Shown here piece by piece: positions 49,264 through 60,264 of a DNA stretch of 64,000 bases (the stretch's first letter is position 1; the number at the start of each line of letters is the position of its first letter). A program made the translations under genes and the position numbers. Origin of the DNA: Acinetobacter soli (lineage in GTDB: Bacteria; Pseudomonadota; Gammaproteobacteria; Pseudomonadales; Moraxellaceae); contig NZ_BBNM01000006.1 in assembly GCF_000760595.1 (NCBI RefSeq), positions 1 to 64,000 of the forward strand, read 5' to 3'. The notes under the pieces were generated by a model. It was given only the letters and a program-made list of their open reading frames with translations, had not been told where the DNA came from and searched no databases.

Positions 49264-50718
49264 TTAACTCAAAATGATATCGTATTGCTCTTGCGTGTAT
49301 AAATTTTCAACTTGGAATTTTATGACACGCGTGATGAAATGCTCAAGATCCGCGACGGCTGGCGCTTCTGCCGTAAGTAGCCGATCAATCACTAAAGGAT
49401 GTGCGACAACAGTAAAGCCACTCTGTGATTCAAAAGCTCTCGCGTAACGTAAAATTTCTCGAAATATCTCGTAACAAACCGTCTCGGCTGTTTTGACATA
49501 CCCCCGTCCCTGACAGGTCGGACACGATTCACAAAGTAAATGCTCTAACGACTCACGCGTACGTTTTCGGGTCATTTCAACCAAACCGAGCTCAGATACT
49601 TGTGTGATCTTAGTTTTGGCATGATCACGTTCGAGCATCTTTTGAAACTGGTTCATGACCTCTTCGCGGTGCGTCGCTTCCTGCATATCAATGAAATCAA
49701 TGATAATAATTCCACCTAAGTTACGTAACCGTAACTGTCGTGCAATCACTTGCGTTGCTTCCATATTGGTTTTAAACACAGTGTCTTCAAGTGAGCGCCC
49801 ACCCACATATGAGCCAGTATTGACATCAATCGTGGTCATGGCCTCCGTCTGATCGATCATCAGATAACCGCCAGACTTAAGCGCAACACGTGTTTGTAAG
49901 GCTTTTTGAATATCTTCTTCGACATTGTGCAAATCAAAAATCGGACGTTCACCCGGATAGTGAATCAGACGATTTTTAATATTAGGTACAAATTCATCGA
50001 TAAATTCGCTGAGTTTGGTGTAAACCTCCCGAGAGTCCACATAGACCTTTGCAGTGTCTTCATTGGCCAGATCACGAATCACTCGTTGTGGAAGCGGCAG
50101 CTCTTCAAAAATCAAGCTTGGAACTACAGCCTGTTTTTGTTTACGCTGAATAAACTCCCAAAGTTTGGCCAAGTAACGCATATCCTGAACAATCGATTCT
50201 TCATCGACTCCTTCGGCTGCTGTGCGTACAATCACACTGCCCGGCAACTTTTGCTCGGCCTGAATGCGCTCAATAATGCCTCTTAAACGGTCGCGCTCTT
50301 CTTCTGCTTCGATGCGCTGCGACACACCTATATGATGGCCATACGGCATCATGACCAGATATCGCGAAGGTATAGATAAATCGGTGCTTAGGCGCGCGCC
50401 TTTGGTTCCCAGCATATCTTTCATCACTTGAACCGTGAGAACCTGCCCCGGATGTAGCAACTCAAATACATTCGGCGTAGGTTGAGCGCGTGGCCAGACC
50501 ATATCATTGATATGTAAAAAAGCAGTCCGTGATAAACCGATATCGACAAAGGCAGCCTGCATTCCTGGCAAAACGCGCACAACTTTACCCATGTAAATGT
50601 TGCCCACCAAGCCCCGTTTAACAGTACGTTCAACAAATAGTTCGTTTACTGTTCCGTTTTGAATTAATGCCACCCGACACTCCATGGGCGTGACATTAAT
50701 AAGTAATTCTTCCGACAT
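49264..50718 (-). CDS. rng: Ribonuclease G
   Basis: RNase G matures the 5' end of 16S rRNA and degrades some mRNAs. From the ATG at 50718 the protein has 484 residues and begins MSEELLINVTPMECRVALI, matching E. coli RNase G. An S1 domain (about 38-125) is followed by the catalytic domain with TTIDVNTGSYVGGRSLEDT and IIIDFIDMQ near 300-345, and the zinc-link CPTCQGRG near 405-412. It lacks the RNase E C-terminal scaffold. It follows maf with a 39-base gap. Confidence 0.95.
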   Translation of the reverse strand: MSEELLINVTPMECRVALIQNGTVNELFVERTVKRGLVGNIYMGKVVRVLPGMQAAFVDIGLSRTAFLHINDMVWPRAQPTPNVFELLHPGQVLTVQVMKDMLGTKGARLSTDLSIPSRYLVMMPYGHHIGVSQRIEAEEERDRLRGIIERIQAEQKLPGSVIVRTAAEGVDEESIVQDMRYLAKLWEFIQRKQKQAVVPSLIFEELPLPQRVIRDLANEDTAKVYVDSREVYTKLSEFIDEFVPNIKNRLIHYPGERPIFDLHNVEEDIQKALQTRVALKSGGYLMIDQTEAMTTIDVNTGSYVGGRSLEDTVFKTNMEATQVIARQLRLRNLGGIIIIDFIDMQEATHREEVMNQFQKMLERDHAKTKITQVSELGLVEMTRKRTRESLEHLLCESCPTCQGRGYVKTAETVCYEIFREILRYARAFESQSGFTVVAHPLVIDRLLTAEAPAVADLEHFITRVIKFQVENLYTQEQYDIILS

Positions 50719-50757
50719 AAAAAAACTCAAAGCGTTATAAAAATTCTTGTTTCAGAG

Positions 50758-51324
50758 TTAATTTAAGGCCTTAACTCGTTGTAATAACTGTGTTAGCTCG
50801 TGCAAAGGCAAGCCCACTACATTGGTATAACTACCTTCTATACGCGGAATAAACTGCGCAGCAATTCCTTGTATGGCATATCCGCCTGCTTTACCGATGG
50901 GTTCGCCTGTAGCCCAGTAGCGCTCCATATCAGTCAGACTGAGCGACTGGAATTCGACGGCGGTGCGCACACAAAGCGACTCGTGCTGATGTAGTGTTGC
51001 AACGCAGAGTCCGGTCAAAACCTCATGACGACGTCCTGAGAGTTCAGACCAAATCGCAAATGCATGTTGTTTTGATTCTGGTTTTCCAATGATCTTACCA
51101 TCAACACTCACACTTGTGTCAGCAGCAATCACAATTGATTCAGGAAATTGACGTAAAATCGTATGGGCTTTTTCGACGGCTAAACGTTCAACATAGTCAT
51201 GTGCCTGCTCATGATCGAGAACAGACTCATCAATATCTGGTGCATGCACCTCAAAGGTCAACCCCAGTTGACTGAGTAATTCGTGTCGTCTGGGGGAACT
51301 GGAAGCCAGTATTAAATGCGCCAT
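50758..51324 (-). CDS. Maf-type nucleoside triphosphate pyrophosphatase
   Basis: Maf enzymes hydrolyse dTTP, UTP and modified nucleotides and act as housecleaning enzymes. The 188 residues open LILASSSPRRHELLSQLGL and contain VIAADTSVSVDGKIIGKP and LPLHELTQLLQ. The position next to mreD and rng and the pattern match the YhdE type (dTTP/UTP) rather than YceF. I chose the ATG at 51324, inside the last codons of mreD; the longer reading would extend 30 bases into mreD. It overlaps mreD by 13 bases. Confidence 0.9.
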   Translation of the reverse strand: MAHLILASSSPRRHELLSQLGLTFEVHAPDIDESVLDHEQAHDYVERLAVEKAHTILRQFPESIVIAADTSVSVDGKIIGKPESKQHAFAIWSELSGRRHEVLTGLCVATLHQHESLCVRTAVEFQSLSLTDMERYWATGEPIGKAGGYAIQGIAAQFIPRIEGSYTNVVGLPLHELTQLLQRVKALN

Positions 51325-51803
51325 CGTTTTAAACAATAGTACACAACAGGCCAAAATAAGATACTGGTCAAAAGCGGTTGCCAGTGTCGTGCCAGTGAAA
51401 AGCGCATATCACCTAGCGTTTGTGCAAACCAGATAAACAAAAGATGAGCTAAAATCGCCAATCCAGCAAGCGTCCAGATATTCCAAAAAGTTAAAATCCG
51501 GCGTTCACGGGTAAAGTAGCGCACAAAAAAGGTGATCAGTACAAAGCTTAACGCGTTTAAACCCAATGGTGCATCGAGCAGCAAATCGGTAAAAATACCC
51601 AACGCAAAGGCAAACCATACTCCACACCATGTAGGCTGGCACAGTACCCAAAACAGCATGATCATCAGCATGATCAGTGGGCGCCATCCTGAAATGTCAT
51701 ACGATAACGGGTACACCATTAGCACCGAGCCAATCACAATCGATAGGACGATCACCAATAATGGATCTTTAGATTTTTTTACACTGAGTTTAGCGATCGG
51801 CAT
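51312..51803 (-). CDS. mreD: Rod shape-determining protein MreD
   Basis: MreD is the integral membrane partner of MreB and MreC in the elongasome. The 163 residues contain five membrane segments. Typical segments are PLIMLMIMLFWVL near 44-56 and FAFALGIFTDLLLDAPLGLNAL near 65-86. The ATG at 51803 lies seven bases behind GGAG and within the last codons of mreC, so the genes overlap by 14 bases. Confidence 0.9.
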   Translation of the reverse strand: MPIAKLSVKKSKDPLLVIVLSIVIGSVLMVYPLSYDISGWRPLIMLMIMLFWVLCQPTWCGVWFAFALGIFTDLLLDAPLGLNALSFVLITFFVRYFTRERRILTFWNIWTLAGLAILAHLLFIWFAQTLGDMRFSLARHWQPLLTSILFWPVVYYCLKRWRI

Positions 51804-52647
51804 ACGGTTGCTCCATCGCCAAAGATTCCGAAAACAGTACCACGACATGATGACCGCTGGCCAATTGAGCCGCAGGCGTTACATCGATTTCGGCAAACTC
51901 GCCCGAATTGTGACGACGAACTTGAGATACAGTTCCAACCAAATATCCCGCAGGGAAATGCTCACCCAAACCAGAACTGTAAACTTTGTCGCCTACTTGA
52001 ATATTGGCACTTGTTGCCACATATTCCATTTTCAGACGCCCCAAATCGCCAGTACCAGTGACAATTGCACGCATGCCTGTGCGCTCAAGCCGAACCGATA
52101 AGGAATGTTCTTTGTCTGATAGCAGCATGACACGGGAACTATGTGGATAGACATTAATAATTTGTCCCATGATACCTTTGTCATCGAGTACGGTTTGTCC
52201 GACTTTTAGATGACTATTTGCACCACGGTTAATAATAATGATATGACGAAGTGGATCTGCATCTGTACCGATCACTTCCGCAATTTCCATACGACCATCG
52301 ATAATCAACGGCGTATCGAGTAACCCACGTAAACGGGTATTTTCTGCCGACAGCTCGGATAGTTTTTGCAGACGAACCTGTGCCTGAAGCAATTCAGCTT
52401 GCATCGCAGTATTTTCACGACGTAATTGAGCTTCAGATTTGGTTTGTTGATTGAGCCACTCTCGCGACAATACCGGATAGCTTGCCAGCGCATAAATTGG
52501 ATTATACGCTGCATTCAAGACATCCCTTGCAGGCTGAATGACATGTGGCATGCGCCAGTTAAAAAACAGCACCACCACACTTGTAATCACTGCAATAATA
52601 AAGGAGCGAAAAGATGGCGGTTGTCTTGAAAAAAGATTCGGTTGCAC
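51790..52647 (-). CDS. mreC: Rod shape-determining protein MreC
   Basis: MreC is the periplasmic scaffold of the elongasome. The 285 residues have a basic N-terminus, a membrane anchor (about 14-31), a coiled coil (about 65-105, RRENTAMQAELLQAQVRLQKL) and two beta-barrel subdomains (about 115-275) with DKGIMGQIINVYPHSSRVMLL. It lies 18 bases behind mreB and overlaps mreD. The length is slightly shorter than in E. coli. Confidence 0.93.
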   Translation of the reverse strand: MQPNLFSRQPPSFRSFIIAVITSVVVLFFNWRMPHVIQPARDVLNAAYNPIYALASYPVLSREWLNQQTKSEAQLRRENTAMQAELLQAQVRLQKLSELSAENTRLRGLLDTPLIIDGRMEIAEVIGTDADPLRHIIIINRGANSHLKVGQTVLDDKGIMGQIINVYPHSSRVMLLSDKEHSLSVRLERTGMRAIVTGTGDLGRLKMEYVATSANIQVGDKVYSSGLGEHFPAGYLVGTVSQVRRHNSGEFAEIDVTPAAQLASGHHVVVLFSESLAMEQPYADR

Positions 52648-52665
52648 CGCCTCGTTCCTATTGGA

Positions 52666-53715
<1,050 letters not shown>

Positions 53716-53836
53716 TCAGTTAAACTTTATATGGACGCAAGTTGGCAACTTTAACTAAATGTGATGCTTTGAACAAGTCAATCGCTTATTATAAGCCACA
53801 TTATTTGCAAATTTTCATACAGACTTAGGTGATGTT

Positions 53837-54148
53837 ATGTCTACATCGGATGCTCAGCATTCAGATTTAAATGCACAAACCGTATCGCAAATCGCCAATC
53901 TTGCTCGATTGTCGCTGAATGATACGCAATCTGCCGAATATGCTCAAAGTCTAAATAAAATTTTAGACATGATGGAAAGCTTAAAAAGTATCGATACTGA
54001 TGGTGTTGAGCCACTAAAGAGTCCGTTTGATACCGCGCAACCGTTGCGCCAAGATGCGGTAACGGAAACTAATCATCGTGAAGAATATCAAGCAGTTGCT
54101 CCAGCAACCGAAGCTGGACTGTATCTGGTTCCTCGCGTAATCGAATAA
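53837..54148 (+). CDS. gatC: Asp-tRNA(Asn)/Glu-tRNA(Gln) amidotransferase subunit C
   Basis: GatC wraps between GatA and GatB in the amidotransferase that converts misacylated Glu-tRNA(Gln) or Asp-tRNA(Asn). The 103 residues contain IANLARLSLNDTQSAEYAQ near 17-35 and LKSPFDTAQPLRQDAVTE. AGGTGATG precedes the start. It is the first gene of gatCAB. Confidence 0.93.
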   Translation: MSTSDAQHSDLNAQTVSQIANLARLSLNDTQSAEYAQSLNKILDMMESLKSIDTDGVEPLKSPFDTAQPLRQDAVTETNHREEYQAVAPATEAGLYLVPRVIE

Positions 54149-54200
54149 TACTCTCGCTACTTAAATTGCTTACAATTTTGAACGTAAAGAATTTTTACTT

Positions 54201-55679
54201 ATGACCGATTTACACCGCTTATCTGTTCGTGAGCTCGCCGAGGGTCTAGGCCAAGCTCAATTTTCTTCCCGCGAACTCACGCAACATTATCTGAACCGCA
54301 TCGACAAAATCGACGCTCAGGTAAAAAGTTATGTCACTGTGACCCACGAACAGGCACTGGCACAGGCCGATGCTGCCGATGCCTTGCGTCAGGCTGGCAA
54401 CGCTGGCTTCCTCACTGGCGTTCCATTGGCACACAAAGATATCTTTTGTACCAAAGGCATTAAAACCACTGCCGGTTCTAAAATGCTCGACAACTTTATT
54501 TCGCCTTATGACGCCACAGTGGTTGCCAAAGGCAATGCAGCAGGTTTAGTGACCTTGGGCAAACTCAACATGGATGAGTTTGCAATGGGCTCAACTTCAG
54601 AAAGCTCCTACTTTGATGCAACGTGTAACCCATGGGCACTCGACCGTGTACCGGGCGGTTCATCGGGTGGTTCGGCAGCTGCCGTGGCCGCAGACCTTGC
54701 TCCGTTTGCCACAGGTACAGACACGGGCGGCTCTATTCGTCAGCCGGCATCGTTTTGTGGTTTAACAGGGTTAAAGCCGACCTATGGCCGTGTATCACGC
54801 TTTGGTATGATCGCCTATGCATCTTCGCTAGATCAGGGCGGCCCAATGGCACGCTCTGCCGAAGACTGCGCTTACCTTATGAATGTGATGGCAGGTCATG
54901 ATGCCAAAGATTCAACGTCTGTCAAAAAAGACGTCGATGACTACGTAGCGAACTTAAATGCAACAGCACTAAAAGGCCTGCGTATTGGTATTCCAAAGCA
55001 GTACTTCAATGTGGCAGGCTTAGATGCCGAGGTAAAAGCACGCGTAGAAGAATCTCTGAAAAAACTGGAAGAGATGGGCGCGATACTGGTCGAGATTGAC
55101 CTTAGCATGACTGAAAGCTATGTACCCACTTATTACCTGATTGCACCTGCTGAAGCCTCATCGAACCTATCGCGTTATGACGGTGTACGTTATGGCTATC
55201 GCTGTGAAAATCCGGTCGATTTGATGGATTTATACAAGCGTTCACGCTCAGAAGGTTTTGGTGCAGAAGTACAGCGCCGTATCTTGATTGGTACTTATGC
55301 CCTTTCGGCTGGCTATTATGATGCCTATTATGTAAAAGCGCAGAAAGTACGCCGCTTAATTCAGCAAGATTTCTTAAAAGCATTTGAAAATGTCGATGTG
55401 ATTGCTGCGCCGTCTGCACCCACCACAGCTTATAAAATTGGTGCCGATCTCACACCGGTTGAAATGTATTTGGGCGATATTTACACCCTTGCAGTGAACC
55501 TTGCGGGCTTACCTGCAATCAATGCGCCTGTGGGCCTCGACAGCAACAATTTACCTGTCGGTTTACAACTGATTGGTAATTACTGGTCTGAGTCGCAATT
55601 GCTTTCAATTGTGCATCAGTACCAACAAGACACCACCTTCCACACCCAACGTGCGGCAATTGCTGAGGAGAATGCCTAA
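54201..55679 (+). CDS. gatA: Asp-tRNA(Asn)/Glu-tRNA(Gln) amidotransferase subunit A
   Basis: GatA is the glutaminase that releases ammonia for transamidation. The 492 residues hold the amidase signature with the Ser-cisSer-Lys triad: the lysine in [17 protein letters not shown] (near 76-92), and the serines in [18 protein letters not shown] and [16 protein letters not shown] (near 152-185). The last codon overlaps the gatB start (TAATG), so the two are coupled. Confidence 0.97.
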   Translation: MTDLHRLSVRELAEGLGQAQFSSRELTQHYLNRIDKIDAQVKSYVTVTHEQALAQADAADALRQAGNAGFLTGVPLAHKDIFCTKGIKTTAGSKMLDNFISPYDATVVAKGNAAGLVTLGKLNMDEFAMGSTSESSYFDATCNPWALDRVPGGSSGGSAAAVAADLAPFATGTDTGGSIRQPASFCGLTGLKPTYGRVSRFGMIAYASSLDQGGPMARSAEDCAYLMNVMAGHDAKDSTSVKKDVDDYVANLNATALKGLRIGIPKQYFNVAGLDAEVKARVEESLKKLEEMGAILVEIDLSMTESYVPTYYLIAPAEASSNLSRYDGVRYGYRCENPVDLMDLYKRSRSEGFGAEVQRRILIGTYALSAGYYDAYYVKAQKVRRLIQQDFLKAFENVDVIAAPSAPTTAYKIGADLTPVEMYLGDIYTLAVNLAGLPAINAPVGLDSNNLPVGLQLIGNYWSESQLLSIVHQYQQDTTFHTQRAAIAEENA

Positions 55680-57166
55680 TGAATAATCCTTCAAAAGCAG
55701 CTCAAAAAAAGCCAAAGTCGAACCTGATTGATGGTTGGGAAGTAGTAATCGGGATTGAGATTCATACCCAGCTTGCAACCCAATCTAAAATTTTCTCGGG
55801 TTCTTCGACCGAATTTGGACAAGATCCGAATACGCAAGCAAGCTTGGTCGATTTGGCCATGCCGGGTGTATTACCAGTATTAAATGAAGAAGTGGTGAAT
55901 CTTGCGATCCGCTTTGGCTTGGGCATCGATGCATATATCGATCAGGCTTCTGTATTTGCACGTAAAAACTATTTCTATCCAGATTCGCCAAAAGGCTATC
56001 AGATCAGCCAGATGGACAATCCGATTGTGGGCTTGGGTCATATCGACATCCAACTTGAAGATGGCACCGTCAAACGCATCGGCGTAACCCGTGCGCATTT
56101 AGAAGAAGATGCCGGTAAATCGATTCATGACCAGTTCGAAGGTATGTCGGGTATCGACTTAAACCGTGCCGGCACACCATTGCTCGAAATCGTATCTGAA
56201 CCAGATATGCGCTCGGTCGAAGAAGCGGTTGCTTATATTAAATCGATTCACACGCTTGTGCGCTGGTTAGGAATTTCCGACGGTAACATGGCAGAAGGTT
56301 CATTCCGTGCCGACTGTAACGTGTCATTGCGCCGTCCGGGTGATGCATTTGGTACCCGCTGTGAGCTGAAAAACCTCAACTCGTTCCGTTTTATCGAGCA
56401 AGCGATCAATGTCGAAATTGAGCGCCAGATGGAAATTTTGGAATGGGGCGGCACAATTGATCAGGAAACCCGTTTGTTTGATCCAAACAAAATGGAAACT
56501 CGCTCAATGCGTTCTAAAGAAGAAGCGAACGACTATCGCTACTTCCCAGATCCAGATTTGTTGCCTGTGATCATTGCAGATGAGCAAATTGAAGCAATTA
56601 AAGCGACCATGCCGGAACTTCCTGCTGCACGCCGTGAACGTTTTATCGCTGAATTTGCAATTACCGAATACGATGCGCATGTACTCACCTTGTCTCGTGA
56701 AATGGCCGATTTTTATGAAGCGGTTGTGGCAGCGGCTGGTGGTGCAGCACACGGTAAAATTGCTGCAAACTGGGTGATGGGTGAATTCTCTGGTGCTTTA
56801 AATAAAGCTGGCCTAGAGCTTGCAGATTCGCCTGTGTCTGCCGAACAATTGGGTGGCATGATTGCACGTATTGTAGATAACACCATCAGCGGTAAAATTG
56901 CAAAACAAGTCTTTGGCTTTATGTGGGATGAAGGCAAATCTGCCGATACGATTATTCAGGAAAAAGGTTTAAAGCAAGAAACCGATACAGGTGCGATTGA
57001 AGCCATCATTAAAGACGTACTTGCAGCCAATGAAAAAATGGTTGAAGAGTATAAGTCTGGTAAAGAGAAAGCTTTTAATGGCCTTGTAGGTCAAGTGATG
57101 AAAGCTTCAAAAGGCAAAGCCAATCCTGCTCAAGTGAATGAATTGATGAAGAAGTTGATTGGTTAA
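55679..57166 (+). CDS. gatB: Asp-tRNA(Asn)/Glu-tRNA(Gln) amidotransferase subunit B
   Basis: GatB binds the misacylated tRNA and phosphorylates its side-chain carboxylate before amidation. The 495 residues include [19 protein letters not shown] near 24-42, the [14 protein letters not shown] segment near 166-179, [13 protein letters not shown] and a C-terminal helical YqeY-like tail (about 350-495). The ribosome binding site GAGGAG lies in the last codons of gatA. A terminator follows. Confidence 0.97.
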   Translation: MNNPSKAAQKKPKSNLIDGWEVVIGIEIHTQLATQSKIFSGSSTEFGQDPNTQASLVDLAMPGVLPVLNEEVVNLAIRFGLGIDAYIDQASVFARKNYFYPDSPKGYQISQMDNPIVGLGHIDIQLEDGTVKRIGVTRAHLEEDAGKSIHDQFEGMSGIDLNRAGTPLLEIVSEPDMRSVEEAVAYIKSIHTLVRWLGISDGNMAEGSFRADCNVSLRRPGDAFGTRCELKNLNSFRFIEQAINVEIERQMEILEWGGTIDQETRLFDPNKMETRSMRSKEEANDYRYFPDPDLLPVIIADEQIEAIKATMPELPAARRERFIAEFAITEYDAHVLTLSREMADFYEAVVAAAGGAAHGKIAANWVMGEFSGALNKAGLELADSPVSAEQLGGMIARIVDNTISGKIAKQVFGFMWDEGKSADTIIQEKGLKQETDTGAIEAIIKDVLAANEKMVEEYKSGKEKAFNGLVGQVMKASKGKANPAQVNELMKKLIG

Positions 57167-57184
57167 GCTAATCTATTTTCAAAA

Positions 57185-57212
57185 GAAAACCCGCTTAAAA
57201 GCGGGTTTTCTT
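57185..57212. terminator. Bidirectional terminator, gatB / orphan gene
   Basis: GAAAACCCGCT TAAA AGCGGGTTTTC. Its right part overlaps the final codons of the convergent orphan gene. Confidence 0.85.
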
Positions 57213-58607
57213 ATAGGTCGCTGTAAACTCTTCTGCCACCATTTCAGTAATCTGATTTTTTCCTACTAAGTTATATTTTTCATATTCCGCTAGAACATAT
57301 TTAGCCTGATTATTTTCTTCCTCAGACCAATCAGAAAAATCGATATAACCGAAATCATTACCTTCTTCAAAAAAACTTGTATCTAAAATTGATCCATCTC
57401 TTGCAGATGCAAAACCAATCATAACTAGACTCTTAATCTCAGGATGCTTTAATTTTCTAATCACTGCGTATTCATGAAGCATCATTTTTCTGACTTCTCG
57501 ATATTGCTCCATACTTCCATATTCTACTGCAACTGGTAAGCAAAAAAATAAATATGCTTGTTCTAATCCACTTATTGTAGAAAGTCTTGTGCCTCTTTTA
57601 TTTTTAAAATCATAATACATACCAACAAATGAATCTCCTAAAATACGCCTTTGAAATCTATTAGCTTTTGCCATATTTCTAATTTTTTCTTCAATTTCAT
57701 GTATTTCTGTCCAATTAGTGTTATCTACAGATGTACCATTTAAAATATGAAAACTAAATGACTCAATTAAGGCATCCCATACATAACTATTTTTATCTAA
57801 TTCTTTTCTTAATTTAAAATCCTCTCTATCAATAAATTTATCAAAAGTGGGATAATTTAAATTGACAGAATCTTTATTCATTTCTGAATTAGAAAAAATA
57901 TTCCTTTTTTTTATATTTTTATCATAACTTGCATACCATAAAGTTATTAAATCACCTTCAGCATTTAAACTGACATCTTTATTCGTAAGAAAAAAAAACT
58001 CTCTAAGCTTTAAATATTCTATAAAGTCATTCGCTGTATCAAAATGACCTAATGAATCTTGTAATGTTTTCTCTGTAAAGACATGAAAAAATGGATTACC
58101 CTGATTAATTAATCCTATTTTAAAGGGCTGATGATCGCTAAGCTTATGATCATTTGTAAATTGCAAACTTGCATAGCCTAGAGTCTTTTCTAATACATTT
58201 TCTAAACCATGAGTAACTAAGATGTGATGAAATTTAGCTTGGGAAATATCAAAATTAATTGGGAAAGCTTCAGTACATCCTTTGTCTACGAAAAGTCGAT
58301 TTGGAAATTTTCGTATCCATCTTTCTGCACCTAAAGTTTGTGACAGTGATTTAGTGATAGCCTTTTTGTACCATCTCTTCCATTCAATCTCTGGGTCTTT
58401 TTCAGTATTAAATTCAATTTTTTTATCACTAATTAATAAAATATCATTTCCAAATACAATAATTAAATCACAAATTTCTTTACCATTTTCTTGATCTCTG
58501 AATAAATTTGGCCATGTCCAAAATCTTAGAAAAGATTTAGATCCCAATTCATTTACCAATTTCTCACTTTCGGTAAAGCTTGTTTCTCGATTTATATAAG
58601 CTGACAT
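57195..58607 (-). CDS. Orphan protein with PD-(D/E)XK-like nuclease motif
   Basis: I do not recognise this 470-residue protein as a named family. Near the N-terminus, CDLIIVFGNDILLISDKK (46-63) gives Asp47 on one strand and Asp61-Lys-Lys63 on the next, the spacing of a PD-(D/E)XK core; Glu44 or Glu17 could be a further acidic residue. A helix with KSLSQTLGAERWI (87-99) follows. The rest (about 150-470) is soluble, aromatic-rich and of unknown fold. There is no signal peptide. The gene is much more AT-rich than gatB beside it, suggesting transfer. A weak GGA lies before the ATG, and a perfect palindrome sits just upstream. A defence or DNA-processing role is only inference. Confidence 0.55.
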   Translation of the reverse strand: MSAYINRETSFTESEKLVNELGSKSFLRFWTWPNLFRDQENGKEICDLIIVFGNDILLISDKKIEFNTEKDPEIEWKRWYKKAITKSLSQTLGAERWIRKFPNRLFVDKGCTEAFPINFDISQAKFHHILVTHGLENVLEKTLGYASLQFTNDHKLSDHQPFKIGLINQGNPFFHVFTEKTLQDSLGHFDTANDFIEYLKLREFFFLTNKDVSLNAEGDLITLWYASYDKNIKKRNIFSNSEMNKDSVNLNYPTFDKFIDREDFKLRKELDKNSYVWDALIESFSFHILNGTSVDNTNWTEIHEIEEKIRNMAKANRFQRRILGDSFVGMYYDFKNKRGTRLSTISGLEQAYLFFCLPVAVEYGSMEQYREVRKMMLHEYAVIRKLKHPEIKSLVMIGFASARDGSILDTSFFEEGNDFGYIDFSDWSEEENNQAKYVLAEYEKYNLVGKNQITEMVAEEFTATYKKTRF

Positions 58608-58632
58608 TAAATTCCAATCTATTTTTTACAAA

Positions 58633-58659
58633 TATAACTTAACATGTTATTAAGTTATA
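58633..58659. repeat. Perfect 10-bp palindrome upstream of the orphan gene
   Basis: TATAACTTAA and TTAAGTTATA are exact reverse complements separated by CATGTTA. The element lies 26 bases upstream of the orphan ATG, over its likely promoter (TATAAC- and TATATT-like hexamers on the minus strand). It could be an operator, or form a hairpin in the mRNA leader. Confidence 0.6.
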
Positions 58660-58856
58660 AACCTATGATTTTAAATACAATATAACCATCAAGAAGTATC
58701 CTCTATTGTAAAACTCAAGAACTTAGGGCTTATCTAATTTTTATACAGGAATGCCATTTGTCCTCACCCTCAAGCATCTTTCTGAAGGAAAAAGATTTTT
58801 CTAAGGGTCTATTGAAATCTACTCTCCTTTTATTTGGTAAGAGCTAGAGAGAAATA

Positions 58857-59375
58857 CTATCTCACTACCCCCAACTTACCCAACACGCCTGGTGTCAAAA
58901 ACGTCATCGCCACTTTGTTTAAATCGATATAACGTAGTGTTCCTTGTAACTGCTGTTTCACTGCCGGATCTTTTACAATCTCTTCACCTGCATTTTGCCC
59001 CAATTGCTGAAAACTCTGCCCCACTGCCTGTAAGCCTTCGGTTTGAATTACATTTTTGGTCTGTGCCGAACATTGATCGATAATAATTCGTTGCAACACT
59101 TGCGCAAGCTTTTGGTCAAGCTGATCTTTTTGCTCAGCACTCACATTACTAAATGCTTTTAAATCGGGATGCACCGACAATGCCGCATAAGTCCATTGCA
59201 ACACCGTTGTTTTATCGGCTGCTGTGGTCGATTTCACCAAGCAATCACTCAACTGATCCACCGCAGGGCCAGCATTTGCCATTTGAGTTGCTCCAAACAT
59301 GGCCGCTACAAGTGTAAATGCACACGCAATGGTAGAACGTTTCTGCCCCAATAATGAATCACGACGCTGTAACAT
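58857..59375 (-). CDS. Exported protein of unknown function
   Basis: From the ATG at 59375, eight bases behind GGAG, the protein has 172 residues: a basic start, a hydrophobic stretch and a signal cleavage site near ANA-GPAVDQ (about 35). The mature part is helical and Ala/Gln-rich, with two cysteines (in DCLVKST and DQCSAQT), which could form a disulfide in the periplasm. I do not recognise a family; the pattern KVAMTFLTPGVLGKLG near the end may be useful for searches. An upstream in-frame ATG has no ribosome binding site of its own. Confidence 0.65.
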   Translation of the reverse strand: MLQRRDSLLGQKRSTIACAFTLVAAMFGATQMANAGPAVDQLSDCLVKSTTAADKTTVLQWTYAALSVHPDLKAFSNVSAEQKDQLDQKLAQVLQRIIIDQCSAQTKNVIQTEGLQAVGQSFQQLGQNAGEEIVKDPAVKQQLQGTLRYIDLNKVAMTFLTPGVLGKLGVVR

Positions 59376-59456
59376 AAGTTTCACTCCAATCTGCAATTGC
59401 CTACTTTTAGCATATTTTGTTTTATTTAATCTGTTAGGTGGCTGTAAATATCACAC

Positions 59457-60227
59457 TTAACCCTGACCGGTATAATTCCAATTTTCAGGAATATTGGGCT
59501 GCTTTGGTACTCGATTTAAATCGATATTTAAGTCGCGACTACCTTTATAAGATTTTTCACCCGAATCGGATGCTGGTGATACATCTAAATGATAGCGATA
59601 ACGAAATTGCCATAGCATCGGCTTGAGTGGCCGAATATCCAAACTCAAGCCATCTTCATCATGACAACGCCCTTTTGAAGCTGCATAGTCCTGCTCTGAA
59701 AAGCATGCTCGAACCATTCGACTAAAACTAAATGGATAATTTTCAATAAAGCGATGTGCCTGACCTGAATCTTTTAATTCATAAAAACCGGCTTGTTCTA
59801 TTTTTGCGCCACCACCCGAATACATTTCTGAAAACTGATCGATGACTGCAATCGCATAACGCTGCTGAGTCAGTGGAAAAAGTTTGGGAAATACATATTG
59901 TTTTTGATCAATGTCTTCGCTGGCGACTGTCACGATATTCCACTGTCGAATCAATTTATAACCCATCGATGTTGGCTTAAATTGTGCAACATCATTACGA
60001 TTCGATAAAACCCACAAATTCTGGTCTGGAGTTGTTAGGCTTCTCCATTGCACCCCTTTTTTACATAGGTCTTTGAGTTGTTTACAAAGTTGATCTTGAG
60101 TCGTTTGGTTAAGTTGTCCAGTTTTGAAATCGAGAATCTGTAGAGGTGCAGCAAAAACAGAGCCACTCAAGCAGGCAGATGCCCCCATTAAAATTATTCC
60201 ACCCAAACCAATCTTATGCTGAAGCAT
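59457..60227 (-). CDS. Exported protein of unknown function
   Basis: The ATG at 60227 follows AAGGA and gives 256 residues with a signal peptide (IGLGGIILMGASACLSGSVFA, cleavage near 26). The mature protein has four or more cysteines, two in LCKQLKDLCKKG, and a mixed alpha/beta look. No catalytic motif was recognised. It lies 37 bases after the DUF1176 gene on the same strand, so the two are probably cotranscribed and may work together at the envelope. Confidence 0.65.
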   Translation of the reverse strand: MLQHKIGLGGIILMGASACLSGSVFAAPLQILDFKTGQLNQTTQDQLCKQLKDLCKKGVQWRSLTTPDQNLWVLSNRNDVAQFKPTSMGYKLIRQWNIVTVASEDIDQKQYVFPKLFPLTQQRYAIAVIDQFSEMYSGGGAKIEQAGFYELKDSGQAHRFIENYPFSFSRMVRACFSEQDYAASKGRCHDEDGLSLDIRPLKPMLWQFRYRYHLDVSPASDSGEKSYKGSRDLNIDLNRVPKQPNIPENWNYTGQG

Positions 60228-60264
60228 GATATTTCCTTTGGCTATTTTTATGTTCACAGTTTAA

